Shown in pieces: positions 17,351 through 26,233 of a stretch of 57,623 bases of DNA; the first letter of the stretch is position 1, and every line of letters begins with the position of its first letter. A program made the translations under genes and the position numbers. The notes beneath the pieces are model-generated. The model was not told the origin of the DNA. It ran no database searches and saw nothing but the letters and a program-made list of their open reading frames with translations. The stretch is from assembly GCA_002717365.1 (NCBI GenBank), contig PBDJ01000028.1, positions 1 to 57,623 on the forward strand, given 5' to 3'. Source of the DNA: Acidimicrobiaceae bacterium (GTDB taxonomy: Bacteria; Actinomycetota; Acidimicrobiia; Acidimicrobiales; MedAcidi-G1).

Positions 17351-17396
17351 ACCAGAGACATGCCGACGCGCGCCGGGAGACGTCCGGCACCGGCCC

Positions 17397-17402
17397 TAGG
17401 CT
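17397..17402 (+). promoter_or_regulatory. Candidate -10 box (TAGGCT) for a leaderless acetyltransferase gene
   Basis: TAGGCT ends 8 nt before the ATG at 17411 without a ribosome site between. Confidence 0.45.
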
Positions 17403-17410
17403 GAGCGACG

Positions 17411-17866
17411 ATGGGTGACCGAGGATCGGAGTTCACAATCCGGATCGTCGAGGCGACCGAGGTAGACGATGTCCTAGTGTCCGCCATGGCACGGCTGGTC
17501 CCCCAGCTCTCCCGGTCCAACCCGCCGCTCGACACCGCTGCCCTTGAGGCCATCGTGGACTCGGAGGCGTCGACCCTTCTTCTGGCCCTCGACGAGGAGG
17601 GGGTTGTAGTGGGGAGCTTGACCCTGGCCCTATTCCGGATTCCCACCGGCCTTCGAGCCTGGATTGAGGACGTAGTGGTGGACGAGGCGGCGCGGGGACG
17701 GGGGGTTGGCGAGGCCCTCAACCGGGAGGCCATAGGCCGGGCTCAAGCCGAGGGAGCGACCACGGTGGACCTGACGTCGCGCCCGTCGCGGGAGGCCGCC
17801 AACCGGCTTTATCAGCGGCTTGGCTTTCAGGAACGATCAACCAATGTCTATCGCCTCGATCTCTGA
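17411..17866 (+). CDS. GNAT-family N-acetyltransferase
   Basis: A 151-residue single-domain GNAT protein. The acetyl-CoA-binding signature is VVVDEAARGRGVGEALNREAI (the R/QxxGxG/A loop). The C-terminal half reads ATTVDLTSRPSREAANRLYQRLGFQER, the usual strand-helix-LGF ending. It lacks extra domains, and the substrate cannot be predicted. It is transcribed divergently from the PAC2 gene. A degraded M20 peptidase gene follows 21 bp downstream. Confidence 0.9.
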   Translation: MGDRGSEFTIRIVEATEVDDVLVSAMARLVPQLSRSNPPLDTAALEAIVDSEASTLLLALDEEGVVVGSLTLALFRIPTGLRAWIEDVVVDEAARGRGVGEALNREAIGRAQAEGATTVDLTSRPSREAANRLYQRLGFQERSTNVYRLDL

Positions 17867-17874
17867 CTGGCTGA

Positions 17875-17880
17875 TACCTT
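17875..17880 (+). promoter_or_regulatory. Candidate -10 box (TACCTT) of the M20 pseudogene
   Basis: TACCTT ends 7 nt before the ATG of the disrupted M20 gene. The promoter therefore seems to have survived the decay of the coding region. Confidence 0.35.
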
Positions 17881-17887
17881 CCGCCAT

Positions 17888-18330
17888 ATGGCAGACCCGA
17901 CGGTAACCGAGGTTTCGAGTAAGGCCGCGGCCCGGAAGGTATTCGGGCTGGTCGAGACCGAACTTCAGGATCTTTCGCAGTGGATGTAAGAGAACCCCGA
18001 GCTGGCATACGAGGCGTTCGAGGCGTCGGAACGCCTGAACTCGTTTCTGGGGGCAAAGGCTTCGGCGTGACCTACCCCCGTCACGGACTGGACCCGGCTG
18101 TCGAGGCCACGAGGGGAACGTCGGGTCCACGGGTGGTCGTCTGTTACGAATACGACGCTCTGCCCGAGGTGGGGCACGCCTGCGGAGACACCATCAACTA
18201 CCAGCCCGAGTTCGCTGCACGGACCGTGGTGCCCGGCGGCAAGTCGGCGCTGCGTGATGGGGAGCTTGGCGTGGCGTACACCGTTATCGACACGGCTGGG
18301 CAGGACATCTGGGACAGACTCAGGGCCTGA
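17888..18330 (+). pseudogene. M20-family amidohydrolase/peptidase remnant
   Basis: From the ATG at 17888 the frame reads an M20 N-terminus, then hits a TAA at 17987-17989 inside what should be WMYENPELAYEAFEAS. It continues in the same frame to about LNSFLGAK. It then needs a one-base shift to reach GFGVTYPRHGLDPAVEAT, and VVVCYEYDALPEVGHACG, the M20 metal-binding block. After HACG the text jumps straight to a C-terminal stretch (EFAARTVVPGG...ALRDGELGVAYTVIDTA), so several hundred internal codons are missing. The three lesions together show a dead gene. The intact ancestor would have been a p-aminobenzoyl-glutamate hydrolase-like or related amidohydrolase. Confidence 0.85.
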
Positions 18331-18334
18331 ACCG

Positions 18335-20113
18335 ATGATCGGATCTGAGGTGCAGCGGGCGGTGCTGCAGTTCCCCCTTGACGGTGAGCGGGTGTGGCTC
18401 TCGTTCGATTCGCCGCGCCGGACCATCTCCGCCAATGAGTTGGGCGACGTACCGGCGGTGATGAAGGCCGCCGAGCGGGCCGCTGCCGATGGCAGCTGGG
18501 TGGTTGGCATGGTCTCCTACGACGCCGGTCCGGCCTTCGATGGCGCCGTCCGGGCAGCCCGCCTGCGACGGTGCCCACTCGTCTCCTTCGGAGTGTTCGA
18601 CGCTCCGAAGCCCGCTGGCGGCGGGCCGGGTGGCCGGCCGTCGGCCACTGGCGGCTACCACGTAGGCCCCTGGACACCCAACCGCTCTAGGCCCGCCTAC
18701 CTGACGTCGATACGGACCGTGCAGGAGCTCATTGCCGCCGGCGAGACATACCAGGTCAACTACACGATCCGGCTCCGGTCGTCCTTCAGCGGAGACCCGC
18801 TGGGGCTGTTTGGAGACCTGATCCGAGCCCAGCGGGCCGACCATGGGGCGTATCTAGACCTGGGCGACCGGGCGGTCTGCTCGGCATCGCCCGAACTGTT
18901 TGTCCGGAAGGAGGGACGTCGCCTCACCTCGCGCCCGATGAAGGGCACGATCGGCCGCCACGCGGATCCCGAATTCGACCGGCTGGCGGCGGCCCACCTG
19001 GCGCGTTCCGAGAAAGACCTGGCCGAGAACACGATGATCGTGGACATGGTCCGCAACGACCTCGGCCGGATTGCCGAGTACGGCACGGTCCGAGCTCCAG
19101 CCTTGTACACGGTGGAGACCTATCCCACACTCCACGCGATGACCTCGACCGTCGTGGCCGACTCCGACGCCGGACTGGCCGAGGTGTTCGGGGCACTGTT
19201 TCCCGCAGCCTCCATAACCGGCGCGCCGAAGGTACGTACCAGCGAAATCATCGAGGCGCTGGAAGGTGAGGGTCGCGGCATCTACACCGGAGCCATCGGC
19301 GCTCTAGCGCCGGACGGAACGATGGAGTTCAACATCGCCATCCGGACCGTATGGATCGACCGGGAACTTGGCACTGCCGAGTACGGAGTCGGTGGCGGCA
19401 TCGTCCGGGACTCGAATCCAGATGAGGAGTGGACCGAGGTGGAGCACAAGAGCCGGGTGCTGGGACGGGCCAGATCCGACTTCCGACTTCTCGAGACGAT
19501 GGCCTGGACGCCGGAAGGAGGGGTTGCCCTCCGGAGGCGGCACATGGATCGCATGGCCGCCTCGGCCGATCACTTCGGGTTCGAGTTCGATGTCGAGGGG
19601 GTCGACCGACTACTTGACCGCGTGGATGCCGACGCACCCCGATGCCTTCGACTCTTGGGTGCTCCCGACGGAGGGGTGGAACTCCAGGTTGCTGAAGCCC
19701 CGGAGCCGACGACCGGGGCGTGGGACATTCCGATTGACGTGGAACCGGTGCCCAGTGGTTACGAGTTCCTTTTCCACAAGACGACCGTGCGCGAGGTTTA
19801 CGATGACGCCCGTGCCCGCTTTCCCGGAGCGCCGGACGTGCTGCTCTGGAACGAGGTCGGTGAGCTCACCGAGACCACCATGGGTAACCTGGTCGTGCGG
19901 TTGGACGGCCGGCTCGTCACCCCACCCGTCACGTGTGGTCTGCTCCCGGGCACGTTTCGCGCCCAGCTTCTGGCCGAAGGTGAGGTGGTCGAGCAGGTGA
20001 TTCCGCGTTCCGATCTGGATCGGGCAGAGGGGGTCTGGATGGTCAATTCCGTCCGGGGCTGGGTACCGGTCAGCCCCGTCTACGCCGGATCTCTTCGATC
20101 AGCACCGGTATGA
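18335..20113 (+). CDS. pabBC: Fused aminodeoxychorismate synthase component I / aminodeoxychorismate lyase
   Basis: This 592-residue fusion makes p-aminobenzoate for folate. Residues 1 to about 365 are the chorismate-binding PabB domain, with AAGETYQVNYT, LTSRPMKGTIGRH, DLAENTMIVDMVRNDLGRI, and FPAASITGAPKVRTSEIIEALE. Residues 384-592 are a PLP fold-type IV lyase (PabC-like) with the Lys of FHKTTVREVYDDAR (about 481) and NEVGELTETTMGNLVV. I start at the ATG at 18335, 5 nt after the M20 remnant ends. The open frame reaches back to 18254 without conservation. No PabA glutamine amidotransferase is adjacent, so ammonia or an unlinked PabA is needed. Confidence 0.93.
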   Translation: MIGSEVQRAVLQFPLDGERVWLSFDSPRRTISANELGDVPAVMKAAERAAADGSWVVGMVSYDAGPAFDGAVRAARLRRCPLVSFGVFDAPKPAGGGPGGRPSATGGYHVGPWTPNRSRPAYLTSIRTVQELIAAGETYQVNYTIRLRSSFSGDPLGLFGDLIRAQRADHGAYLDLGDRAVCSASPELFVRKEGRRLTSRPMKGTIGRHADPEFDRLAAAHLARSEKDLAENTMIVDMVRNDLGRIAEYGTVRAPALYTVETYPTLHAMTSTVVADSDAGLAEVFGALFPAASITGAPKVRTSEIIEALEGEGRGIYTGAIGALAPDGTMEFNIAIRTVWIDRELGTAEYGVGGGIVRDSNPDEEWTEVEHKSRVLGRARSDFRLLETMAWTPEGGVALRRRHMDRMAASADHFGFEFDVEGVDRLLDRVDADAPRCLRLLGAPDGGVELQVAEAPEPTTGAWDIPIDVEPVPSGYEFLFHKTTVREVYDDARARFPGAPDVLLWNEVGELTETTMGNLVVRLDGRLVTPPVTCGLLPGTFRAQLLAEGEVVEQVIPRSDLDRAEGVWMVNSVRGWVPVSPVYAGSLRSAPV

Positions 20114-20126
20114 CCTGGTGCAGGTC
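20112..20126. terminator. Short hairpin between convergent pabBC and mnhG
   Basis: GACCT-GGTGC-AGGTC overlaps the pabBC stop codon in the 33-bp gap between convergent genes. The stem is short and has no U-tract, so this is a weak terminator candidate. Confidence 0.3.
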
Positions 20127-20146
20127 GCCGTCATGCCGGGCCGCCT

Positions 20147-20500
20147 CTAGACCTGCGGGGGGCCATCTCGTTGGTCGTCGGCTAACTCGTCGGACAGCGT
20201 GTGGTCCCACTGTCGGAGTCCCCTGCTGTGGGCGGCCTTGGCCAGGATGTGAGAGCCCACCGGGGTGGCTACCACGGTGAAGAGCAGGGTAAGAGCCGCC
20301 TTGATTAGGGCGTCGACTGTCCCGATATACACCACGGCGCCTGCCAGCATTCCGAACAGGCCCAGCGTCGAGCACTTGGACGAGGCGTGTAGCCGGTGGT
20401 AGGCGTCGGGCAGCCGGACCACTCCCCACGCCCCGATAAGCATGAAGGACAGGCCCGACCCCAAAAGGATCACGGTTATTACGTCGCGCACGGTGTCCAC
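20147..20500 (-). CDS. mnhG: Mrp/Mnh Na+/H+ antiporter subunit G
   Basis: The protein has 117 residues and three membrane helices, with the MnhG/PhaG signature GVVRLPDAYHRLHASSKCSTLG. It is the last gene of the seven-gene antiporter operon. Its GTG start at 20500 directly abuts the mnhF stop. Subunit G is small but required for complex assembly in characterised Mrp systems. The C-terminal tail after KAAHSRGL is hydrophilic and somewhat longer than usual. Confidence 0.92.
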   Translation of the reverse strand: MDTVRDVITVILLGSGLSFMLIGAWGVVRLPDAYHRLHASSKCSTLGLFGMLAGAVVYIGTVDALIKAALTLLFTVVATPVGSHILAKAAHSRGLRQWDHTLSDELADDQRDGPPQV

Positions 20501-20797
20501 TTATGAACCCGTCCGGTCGTCTGGAGGCTCGCTGCCTGAACGGGTCATGCCGATGAACTGGGCGAAGGCCAGCGTGGAGGCAAAGCCCACGATGGCGACC
20601 AACAGGGCGGCGTCCAGCGATAGGGACCGCTGCTGGTCAACGGCTAGGAGGATGACCAGGCCAACCACCTTCAGGGACAGCACGTCGGCAGCCAAGACCC
20701 GATCGGCCACCTCAGGGCCTCGCACTATGCGAACCATGGCCATGCCGATCCCGGCTACGAGGGTCACTACGCCCAACTGGACAACGGTACCTACCAC
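20501..20797 (-). CDS. mnhF: Mrp/Mnh Na+/H+ antiporter subunit F
   Basis: This 98-residue protein has three helices and the MnhF signature (MAMVRIVRGPEVADRVLAADVLSLKVVGLVILLA). I place the start at the GTG at 20797, overlapping the last 7 nt of mnhE. The frame is open far upstream, but that part lies inside mnhE in another frame and has no MnhF similarity. The conserved Asp in the second helix region is present. Confidence 0.9.
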   Translation of the reverse strand: MVGTVVQLGVVTLVAGIGMAMVRIVRGPEVADRVLAADVLSLKVVGLVILLAVDQQRSLSLDAALLVAIVGFASTLAFAQFIGMTRSGSEPPDDRTGS

Positions 20798-21270
20798 GAG
20801 AACACCTCGCGTCGTAGTCGGTCGTCCAGCTTTTGAAGACCATTGACGGCCTTTGCCCGGTCCTCGGCGTACATGCAGTGCACATACAGCCAACGTCCGT
20901 CTTCGGAGGCGTCTACGACCAGGGTCCCGGGGGTCAGGGTGATGCAGTTGGCCAACACTGTCACCTGTAAGTCGTCCAGGTCCTGGACCGGGTACCGGAC
21001 GATGCGCGGCGTCTGGTTGAAGCCCGGGGTCAGGATCTCCCGGGCGATCTGGAGGTTGGCTCGTATCAGGATAGCTAGGAAATAGCCAGCGAAGTGGATC
21101 ATCCACAGTAGGCGGCGGCCGTGGTTGGGGCGGCCGAAGGCCAGGTCGGAGGTCGATACGATCACGAAGCCGATGGCCAGGCCGATCACGAATCCTGGCC
21201 AGCCGGGGCGTCCGGCCCATAGCGAGAAGAGCACGGCCACTAGGAAGTCGGCACCGAGGCGGAGGATCAT
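20791..21270 (-). CDS. mnhE: Mrp/Mnh Na+/H+ antiporter subunit E
   Basis: This 159-residue membrane protein has N-terminal helices followed by a cytoplasmic domain carrying the MnhE signature TVLANCITLTPGTLVVDASEDGRWLYVHCM. It overlaps mnhD at its start and mnhF at its end. The length and gene position are normal for subunit E of group-type Mrp complexes. Confidence 0.93.
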   Translation of the reverse strand: MILRLGADFLVAVLFSLWAGRPGWPGFVIGLAIGFVIVSTSDLAFGRPNHGRRLLWMIHFAGYFLAILIRANLQIAREILTPGFNQTPRIVRYPVQDLDDLQVTVLANCITLTPGTLVVDASEDGRWLYVHCMYAEDRAKAVNGLQKLDDRLRREVFSW

Positions 21271-22823
21271 CCGGCGGCGCTACTTTCGACTGCCGCGGCG
21301 ATTCGCAGCGGGTCCACGGCTTCGATGTAGGCCGTGGGGTCGGTCAGTTGTTGGCCAGCGTGGAAAGCGATGTCGTAGATCGGCTCAGCGGCCAGGCCGA
21401 CGAACAGGGCGGTGGCTACCAAGACTCCGATGCCGACGTGGGCGCCTCGCAGGCTCTCGACTCGTACGGTGGGGCGCCGGTCGGCGCCCGAGGGCGCCGG
21501 TTCGGTTCGCCAAAAGCTCAGAGTCCAGATCTTCAGCATGGATAGCAGGGTCAGGGCACCGGTGGCCAGGGCGAGGGTTGATAGCCACCAGTGGATCGAC
21601 CACCCCTCGCGGATGAGGACCAGCTTGCCGAAGAATCCGCTTAGCGGGGGTAGTCCAACCAGACTCAGGGCGGCTACGAGGAAGGCAGTGGCCAGCCAGC
21701 GGTGGCGTCGGGCCAGGCCGCCGATCTCGTCCAGATCGTCGGTTCCGGCGTGCTGTTCCATTACTCCGCAGCACAAGAACAGCGAGCTCTTTACCACCAT
21801 GTGCTGGACCATGTAGTAGAGGGCTCCAGCCAGGCTGGCAGCTGTCATCAGTGACAGGCCGAACACCATGTACCCCACCTGGCTGATGACGTGGATGGCC
21901 AGGATGCGGCGCACTTGGTTTTGGGAGACCGCACCGAGGACCCCGAGGAACATGGTGAACCCGGCCGAGATAGCGAGTAGTGGGAGTATCACGTCGCGGG
22001 CCTCGCCTGCCGCGAACACTAGGGGGAAGGTCCGCAGCACGGCGTAAACGCCGATCTTGGTTAGTAGCCCGCTGAACAGGGCAGCAATCGAGATTGGAAA
22101 AGTGTGGTATGTGTCGGGCAACCAGAACCAGAGGGGGAAGAACGCACCCTTGAGGCCGAACACGATGAGGAGAAGGACCGACAGACCAGTGAAGCCAGTG
22201 GGCAGAGGTACCCCGGCTTCGGTTCGCTCGACCACCATCCGGGCCAGGTCAGCGATGTTCAACGTGCCTGTCATCCCGTAGACCAGGCCGGCTGTGATGA
22301 CGAAGACTGTCGAGCCGACCAGGTTCAACAGGAGGTACTTGTAGGCCTGCGCCATCTGTTGGCGAGTGTGACCGATGGACAGCAGGCCGTATGAGGCCAT
22401 CAGCATGATTTCGAAGGCCACGAAGAGGTTGAAGAGGTCGCCAGTCAGGAAACTTTGGTTGATGCCCATGAGCAGCAGTTGGACCAGCGGGTGGAAGTAT
22501 CGCCGCTCAATTTGCGGGTCAATCAGGGAGAAGCTGTGGATGGAACAGCTGATAGCCACGATCAGGCCGGCGCATAACAGGAGGCCGGACAGGCTGTCGA
22601 AGACCAGCGTGATGCCGAACGGTGCTCGCCAGGATCCCATCTGGGAGACCATCACCTCGCCGTCCCGGATACGCACCAGCCACGTTAGGGCCAGGGCCAG
22701 CATGGTCAACTGGCTAGCCAGCCCGAGAACCCGTTGGTGGGTTGGATGGCCTATCAGGGCGACTGACACCACGGCGGAGGCCAAGGGGATAACCACCAGA
22801 AGGCCGAGTAGGTCGTTGGTCAT
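21267..22823 (-). CDS. mnhD: Mrp/Mnh Na+/H+ antiporter subunit D (NADH-quinone oxidoreductase-like)
   Basis: This 518-residue polytopic protein has about 14 helices and belongs to the NuoL/M/N family. Key regions include FEIMLMASYGLLSIG with the conserved channel Glu, FGLKGAFFPLWFWLPDTYHTFP with the conserved Lys and the D of LPD, and QVGYMVFGLSL. It is one of the two ion-translocating subunits. The start codon overlaps the mnhC stop as ATGA. Confidence 0.95.
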   Translation of the reverse strand: MTNDLLGLLVVIPLASAVVSVALIGHPTHQRVLGLASQLTMLALALTWLVRIRDGEVMVSQMGSWRAPFGITLVFDSLSGLLLCAGLIVAISCSIHSFSLIDPQIERRYFHPLVQLLLMGINQSFLTGDLFNLFVAFEIMLMASYGLLSIGHTRQQMAQAYKYLLLNLVGSTVFVITAGLVYGMTGTLNIADLARMVVERTEAGVPLPTGFTGLSVLLLIVFGLKGAFFPLWFWLPDTYHTFPISIAALFSGLLTKIGVYAVLRTFPLVFAAGEARDVILPLLAISAGFTMFLGVLGAVSQNQVRRILAIHVISQVGYMVFGLSLMTAASLAGALYYMVQHMVVKSSLFLCCGVMEQHAGTDDLDEIGGLARRHRWLATAFLVAALSLVGLPPLSGFFGKLVLIREGWSIHWWLSTLALATGALTLLSMLKIWTLSFWRTEPAPSGADRRPTVRVESLRGAHVGIGVLVATALFVGLAAEPIYDIAFHAGQQLTDPTAYIEAVDPLRIAAAVESSAAG

Positions 22824-23197
22824 CGGTCGTCGCCTTCAGGCCCGGGATTGGAGCGGCCCAGGGTGGCTAGCTCGTCGACGTTCAGGGTGCCGGTCCGACG
22901 TGCCGTTACGATTAGTAGGGTCAGAAGGAATCCCATCACGGCGAAGTTGATGACGATGGCCGTGAGGATTAGGGCCTGGGGGAGGGCGTCGACCAGGTCC
23001 GATGATCCGAGGATGGGTGGATTTCGCAACCCGCCGCCGGGCAGCACTGGCGACCCACTCATGGCGATGATGGCCAGGTTCGCACCGTGCCCGAGGACGA
23101 ACACGCCCATGGCCACTGACTTCAACTCGCGGGACAGCATCAGGTAGATGCTCACCGTCACGAGGACGGCTACACATACGGCGAGCACGGTGGTCAT
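22820..23197 (-). CDS. mnhC: Mrp/Mnh Na+/H+ antiporter subunit C (NuoK-like)
   Basis: A 125-residue, three-helix NuoK-like subunit. It carries GVFVLGHGANLAIIAMSG and DALPQALILTAIVINFAVMGFLL, the standard MnhC signature (DPLPQALVLTAIVI). It has 4-bp overlaps with both neighbouring genes. The hydrophilic C-terminus is short. Confidence 0.95.
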   Translation of the reverse strand: MTTVLAVCVAVLVTVSIYLMLSRELKSVAMGVFVLGHGANLAIIAMSGSPVLPGGGLRNPPILGSSDLVDALPQALILTAIVINFAVMGFLLTLLIVTARRTGTLNVDELATLGRSNPGPEGDDR

Positions 23198-23667
23198 CGC
23201 TCCGCCTCCTCATCCAGCCGGCTGATCATCCCGATGGCCACGCCGACTACCACCATCAGCACTCCCAGATCGAAGGCCGTGGATGAGACAAGGTGTAGGT
23301 CGGCGTTTCCTAGGTGGATGGAGGTTGCAGCGGACCTCAGTACCGGATTGCCGGCCGCTAGGGGCAGGGCGGCCACGCCAACCGCCAGGCCCAGGCCGAT
23401 GAAGACCAGCCAGCGGGGGTGGAGGGGCACCAGACGGTGGAAAGCTTGGTACCCGTAAGACATCCGGTAGGTACACAGACCAACGGAGGCCACCAGCCCG
23501 GCGATGAAACCGCCGCCCGGCCCGTTATGCCCCTTAAGGGCGGCATAGACAGCGAACAGGAAGGTCAGGGGCAGGATCAGGCGGACCGCCGTCCTCAGGA
23601 TCACTGAGGACGTTCCGCCGATCGGTCCTCCGACCGGCCATCGGGTCCGGCGCAGGAAGGGCCTCAT
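23194..23667 (-). CDS. mnhB: Mrp/Mnh Na+/H+ antiporter subunit B
   Basis: A 157-residue protein with four helices and the MnhB signature FAVYAALKGHNGPGGGFIAGLVASVG. It starts at the ATG at 23667, which overlaps the mnhA stop as ATGA. The longer frame to 23739 lies within mnhA and is not conserved. The conserved GHxxPGGGF is complete and STAFDLGVLMVVVGVAIGMI is at the C-terminus. Confidence 0.94.
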   Translation of the reverse strand: MRPFLRRTRWPVGGPIGGTSSVILRTAVRLILPLTFLFAVYAALKGHNGPGGGFIAGLVASVGLCTYRMSYGYQAFHRLVPLHPRWLVFIGLGLAVGVAALPLAAGNPVLRSAATSIHLGNADLHLVSSTAFDLGVLMVVVGVAIGMISRLDEEAER

Positions 23668-26126
23668 GGTCCGTCCTCCGTGGTGGCACTTTGGACGGGT
23701 TCGTCCCGTAGCCAGCGACGACTGGGCAGCATCGACCACACCCCGAGAGCCGCGGTGGCTAGCACCGTGATCTCACCCAAGGTGTCGAAGCCCCGGAAGT
23801 CGACGAGGATCACGTTCACGATGTTGCGACCTTCTCCGCCCCGCCCGTTGGTGATTACCGAACCCTCCAGACTGTGATCCTCGAAGAAGGTCCCGAGGGT
23901 CGGGGTGTCGCTGGCCCGCTGTTCTGCGGCATGACCGGCCAGCAGGGTCATCCAGCCGATGGACAAGCCGACGACGGAGGCTAGGGCCAGGCGGGGCAGG
24001 ACCCGAACCTGAGGTCGCCGGTCGAGGGGAGGGAGCAGCCGTAGGACCAGAAGGAACAGGATCACAGAGATGATTTCGAACATGAGCTGGGTGAGGGCTA
24101 GGTCGGGGGCTTGGTAGAGGATGTAGAGGCCCACGACGGCAAAGCCGCTGGCTCCTAGTACTAGGACCCTGACGACGCGCTCTTCGACAAGGGGCAGGGC
24201 AATGGCCGTGGAGCACACCACGGCTCCGAGCAGGAGTCCGGTAGGTGACTCCAAGGGCGACATCGAATCGGGCGTGCTCAGCATGTCCGGATTGATCCAC
24301 GCCGCCCAGCCGATTCCCAGCAACAGGGCTCCGAATACCACCGTCAGGTAGAGGCGAAGGTGGCCTGTCTGGACGGAGTGGAAGGCCCGGTGTCCACCGC
24401 GGAGGATGCCCCGGTAGGCGGCTGGCCATAGGCCGCTGTGGGGGTCGATCCGCTCGCCTCGAAGGCGAGGCGAGAGCCCGAGGGCCGTTCCACCGACGAT
24501 GGCTATCGCCGAAAGAAGCAGTGGTAGACCCGGGTGGAGGAACGGCTCCCACGGCCAGGGGAGCCCGTCTGCGAACGCCTCAGCGTGTCGGTTCACTTCC
24601 AGTGGACGCGCTGCAGCGTTCCAGACCGGTGGGAGAAGTCCCCCGACGTACTGGAGGGCGACTAAGAGGGCGGCTGGTAGCCACAGCAGAATCGACCAAC
24701 GGTCGGTGATCGGCCCGCTATTGGTGGGAGCGTTCGGTGCCTCGTCGGACCGTAGACCCGGGCCTCGACCAAGGATGGTGGTCGCTAGGCGCACGAAGAT
24801 AGCTACGTTGCAGGCCGCAGCGATCACTCCACCTGCGCCAACCAGGGCCAGGACGGGTCGCCCATCGGCGGCGTGCCGAACTGCATCGAAGAACAGTTCT
24901 TTAGCCACGAAGCTAAGGGTCCCGGGCCCCCCAGCCAGGGCGTAGCCGGCCAGTAGCAGAACTAACAATGAGGCCCGAGTCCCGCTCCGGGACCGTCGCC
25001 ACAGGCCAAACAGGTCGGGAAGCCGCTTGGCGCCGGCCAGCACCCCTAGGGCTCCGGCTACCAGAAAGAGAGGTGCCTTGTAGAGAGCGTGGTTGGCAAT
25101 CTGGGTCAGGTCCCAGTCGATGGCCGGATCGCCGTGGCTAGTAGTGGCACCGCCCATTCCGTAGGTGGCGATTAGGAGTCCCAGCTGGCTGACCGTGGTG
25201 TAGGCAAAGATCCGCTTCAGGTCGTGCTGGCGCAGGGCCAGGACGGCCCCCAGGATCATGGTGCTGGTACCAATCGCCGTCACCAGCGGCACCCAGGCAG
25301 CCAGCACACCAAATACCGGGAGCATGCGGCCCACCAGGAAAACCCCAGCTTTCACCATGGTGGCCGAGTGGAGGTAGGCCGACACCGGTGTCGGTGCCCG
25401 CATGGCTCCGGGCAGCCAGTCGTGCAGGGGCCACTGGGCGCTTTTAGCTGCCGCACCGGCGAACATCAGGGCGAACGAAGCAGCTACCGCCCCGCTCGGG
25501 TCCAGGGTCGCCGCACCCCCGATGACCTCACTCCACCGCCAAAGATCGGTAGTCCCGCCCAGGAGCAGGACCCCGCCCAGTAAAGACAGGCCGCCCAGGC
25601 CGGTAGTGACGAAGGCTTGCAGGGCCCGGCGTCCTGCCTCGGGGTCGTCGCGGTCCCAGCCGATAAGGAGGAACGAACTGATTGAGGTCATCTCCCAGAA
25701 CAGGACGGTCAGCAGAAGGTGGTCGGCCAGAACGATGCCCAACATGGCGCTAGTGAAGAACCCCAGGGTGGGCAGGAAACGGGCCAACGCAGTGTCGTCT
25801 GGTCCAAAGAAGGCCCGGCTGTACAGGACGACCAGGACACCTACACCGGCGATGAGGAGAGCGAAGAACGTGCCAAGCCCGTCGACAAGAAAGCTCACGT
25901 CGAGGTGAAGGCTGGGAACCCAGGCCAGAGCGTCGGTGGGCGTACCGTTGGTGGACAGGCCGTGGCGCTGTAGGTGGATGGTCAGCAGCACCAAGGCCAA
26001 GACCGGGCCGACCGCTGCCACTAGGGGGCGGGCAAGCGTCCGGCGACCTGGCAGCACCATGGAGGCCAGACCGGCCAGAACGGGAGCACCGACGGCTAGT
26101 AGTACCAGAATCGGAGAGGCCATCAT
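23664..26126 (-). CDS. mnhA: Mrp/Mnh Na+/H+ antiporter subunit A
   Basis: This is an 820-residue protein: a NuoL-like N-terminal two-thirds fused to the MnhA-specific C-terminal region. The N-terminal part has FWEMTSISSFLLIGWD with the conserved Glu, SAQWPLHDWLPGAM with Lys/Trp/His, and LKRIFAYTTVSQLG. The C-terminal part has APDLALTQLMFEIISVILFLLVL and ILVDFRGFDTLGEITVLATAALGV, the latter typical of MrpA. I start at the ATG at 26126 (MMASPILVLLAVG). A GTG at 26129 or the ATG at 26123 are equally possible. It leads the mnhABCDEFG operon. Confidence 0.95.
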   Translation of the reverse strand: MMASPILVLLAVGAPVLAGLASMVLPGRRTLARPLVAAVGPVLALVLLTIHLQRHGLSTNGTPTDALAWVPSLHLDVSFLVDGLGTFFALLIAGVGVLVVLYSRAFFGPDDTALARFLPTLGFFTSAMLGIVLADHLLLTVLFWEMTSISSFLLIGWDRDDPEAGRRALQAFVTTGLGGLSLLGGVLLLGGTTDLWRWSEVIGGAATLDPSGAVAASFALMFAGAAAKSAQWPLHDWLPGAMRAPTPVSAYLHSATMVKAGVFLVGRMLPVFGVLAAWVPLVTAIGTSTMILGAVLALRQHDLKRIFAYTTVSQLGLLIATYGMGGATTSHGDPAIDWDLTQIANHALYKAPLFLVAGALGVLAGAKRLPDLFGLWRRSRSGTRASLLVLLLAGYALAGGPGTLSFVAKELFFDAVRHAADGRPVLALVGAGGVIAAACNVAIFVRLATTILGRGPGLRSDEAPNAPTNSGPITDRWSILLWLPAALLVALQYVGGLLPPVWNAAARPLEVNRHAEAFADGLPWPWEPFLHPGLPLLLSAIAIVGGTALGLSPRLRGERIDPHSGLWPAAYRGILRGGHRAFHSVQTGHLRLYLTVVFGALLLGIGWAAWINPDMLSTPDSMSPLESPTGLLLGAVVCSTAIALPLVEERVVRVLVLGASGFAVVGLYILYQAPDLALTQLMFEIISVILFLLVLRLLPPLDRRPQVRVLPRLALASVVGLSIGWMTLLAGHAAEQRASDTPTLGTFFEDHSLEGSVITNGRGGEGRNIVNVILVDFRGFDTLGEITVLATAALGVWSMLPSRRWLRDEPVQSATTEDGP

Positions 26127-26233
26127 CACAGGGCACATTCTGGGCGCTGGTCCACGTTCGCGCGGGCATCGTTCCATCCGGCGCGTTGGTGCAGACTGGG
26201 AGCCAGACGGATATAGGCGTTGGGAGTGATCCG

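Noticed and set aside
20798-21220. A 239-residue version of mnhF
   Set aside because: The extra N-terminal part lies inside mnhE in another frame and is Pro/Arg-rich, without transmembrane character.
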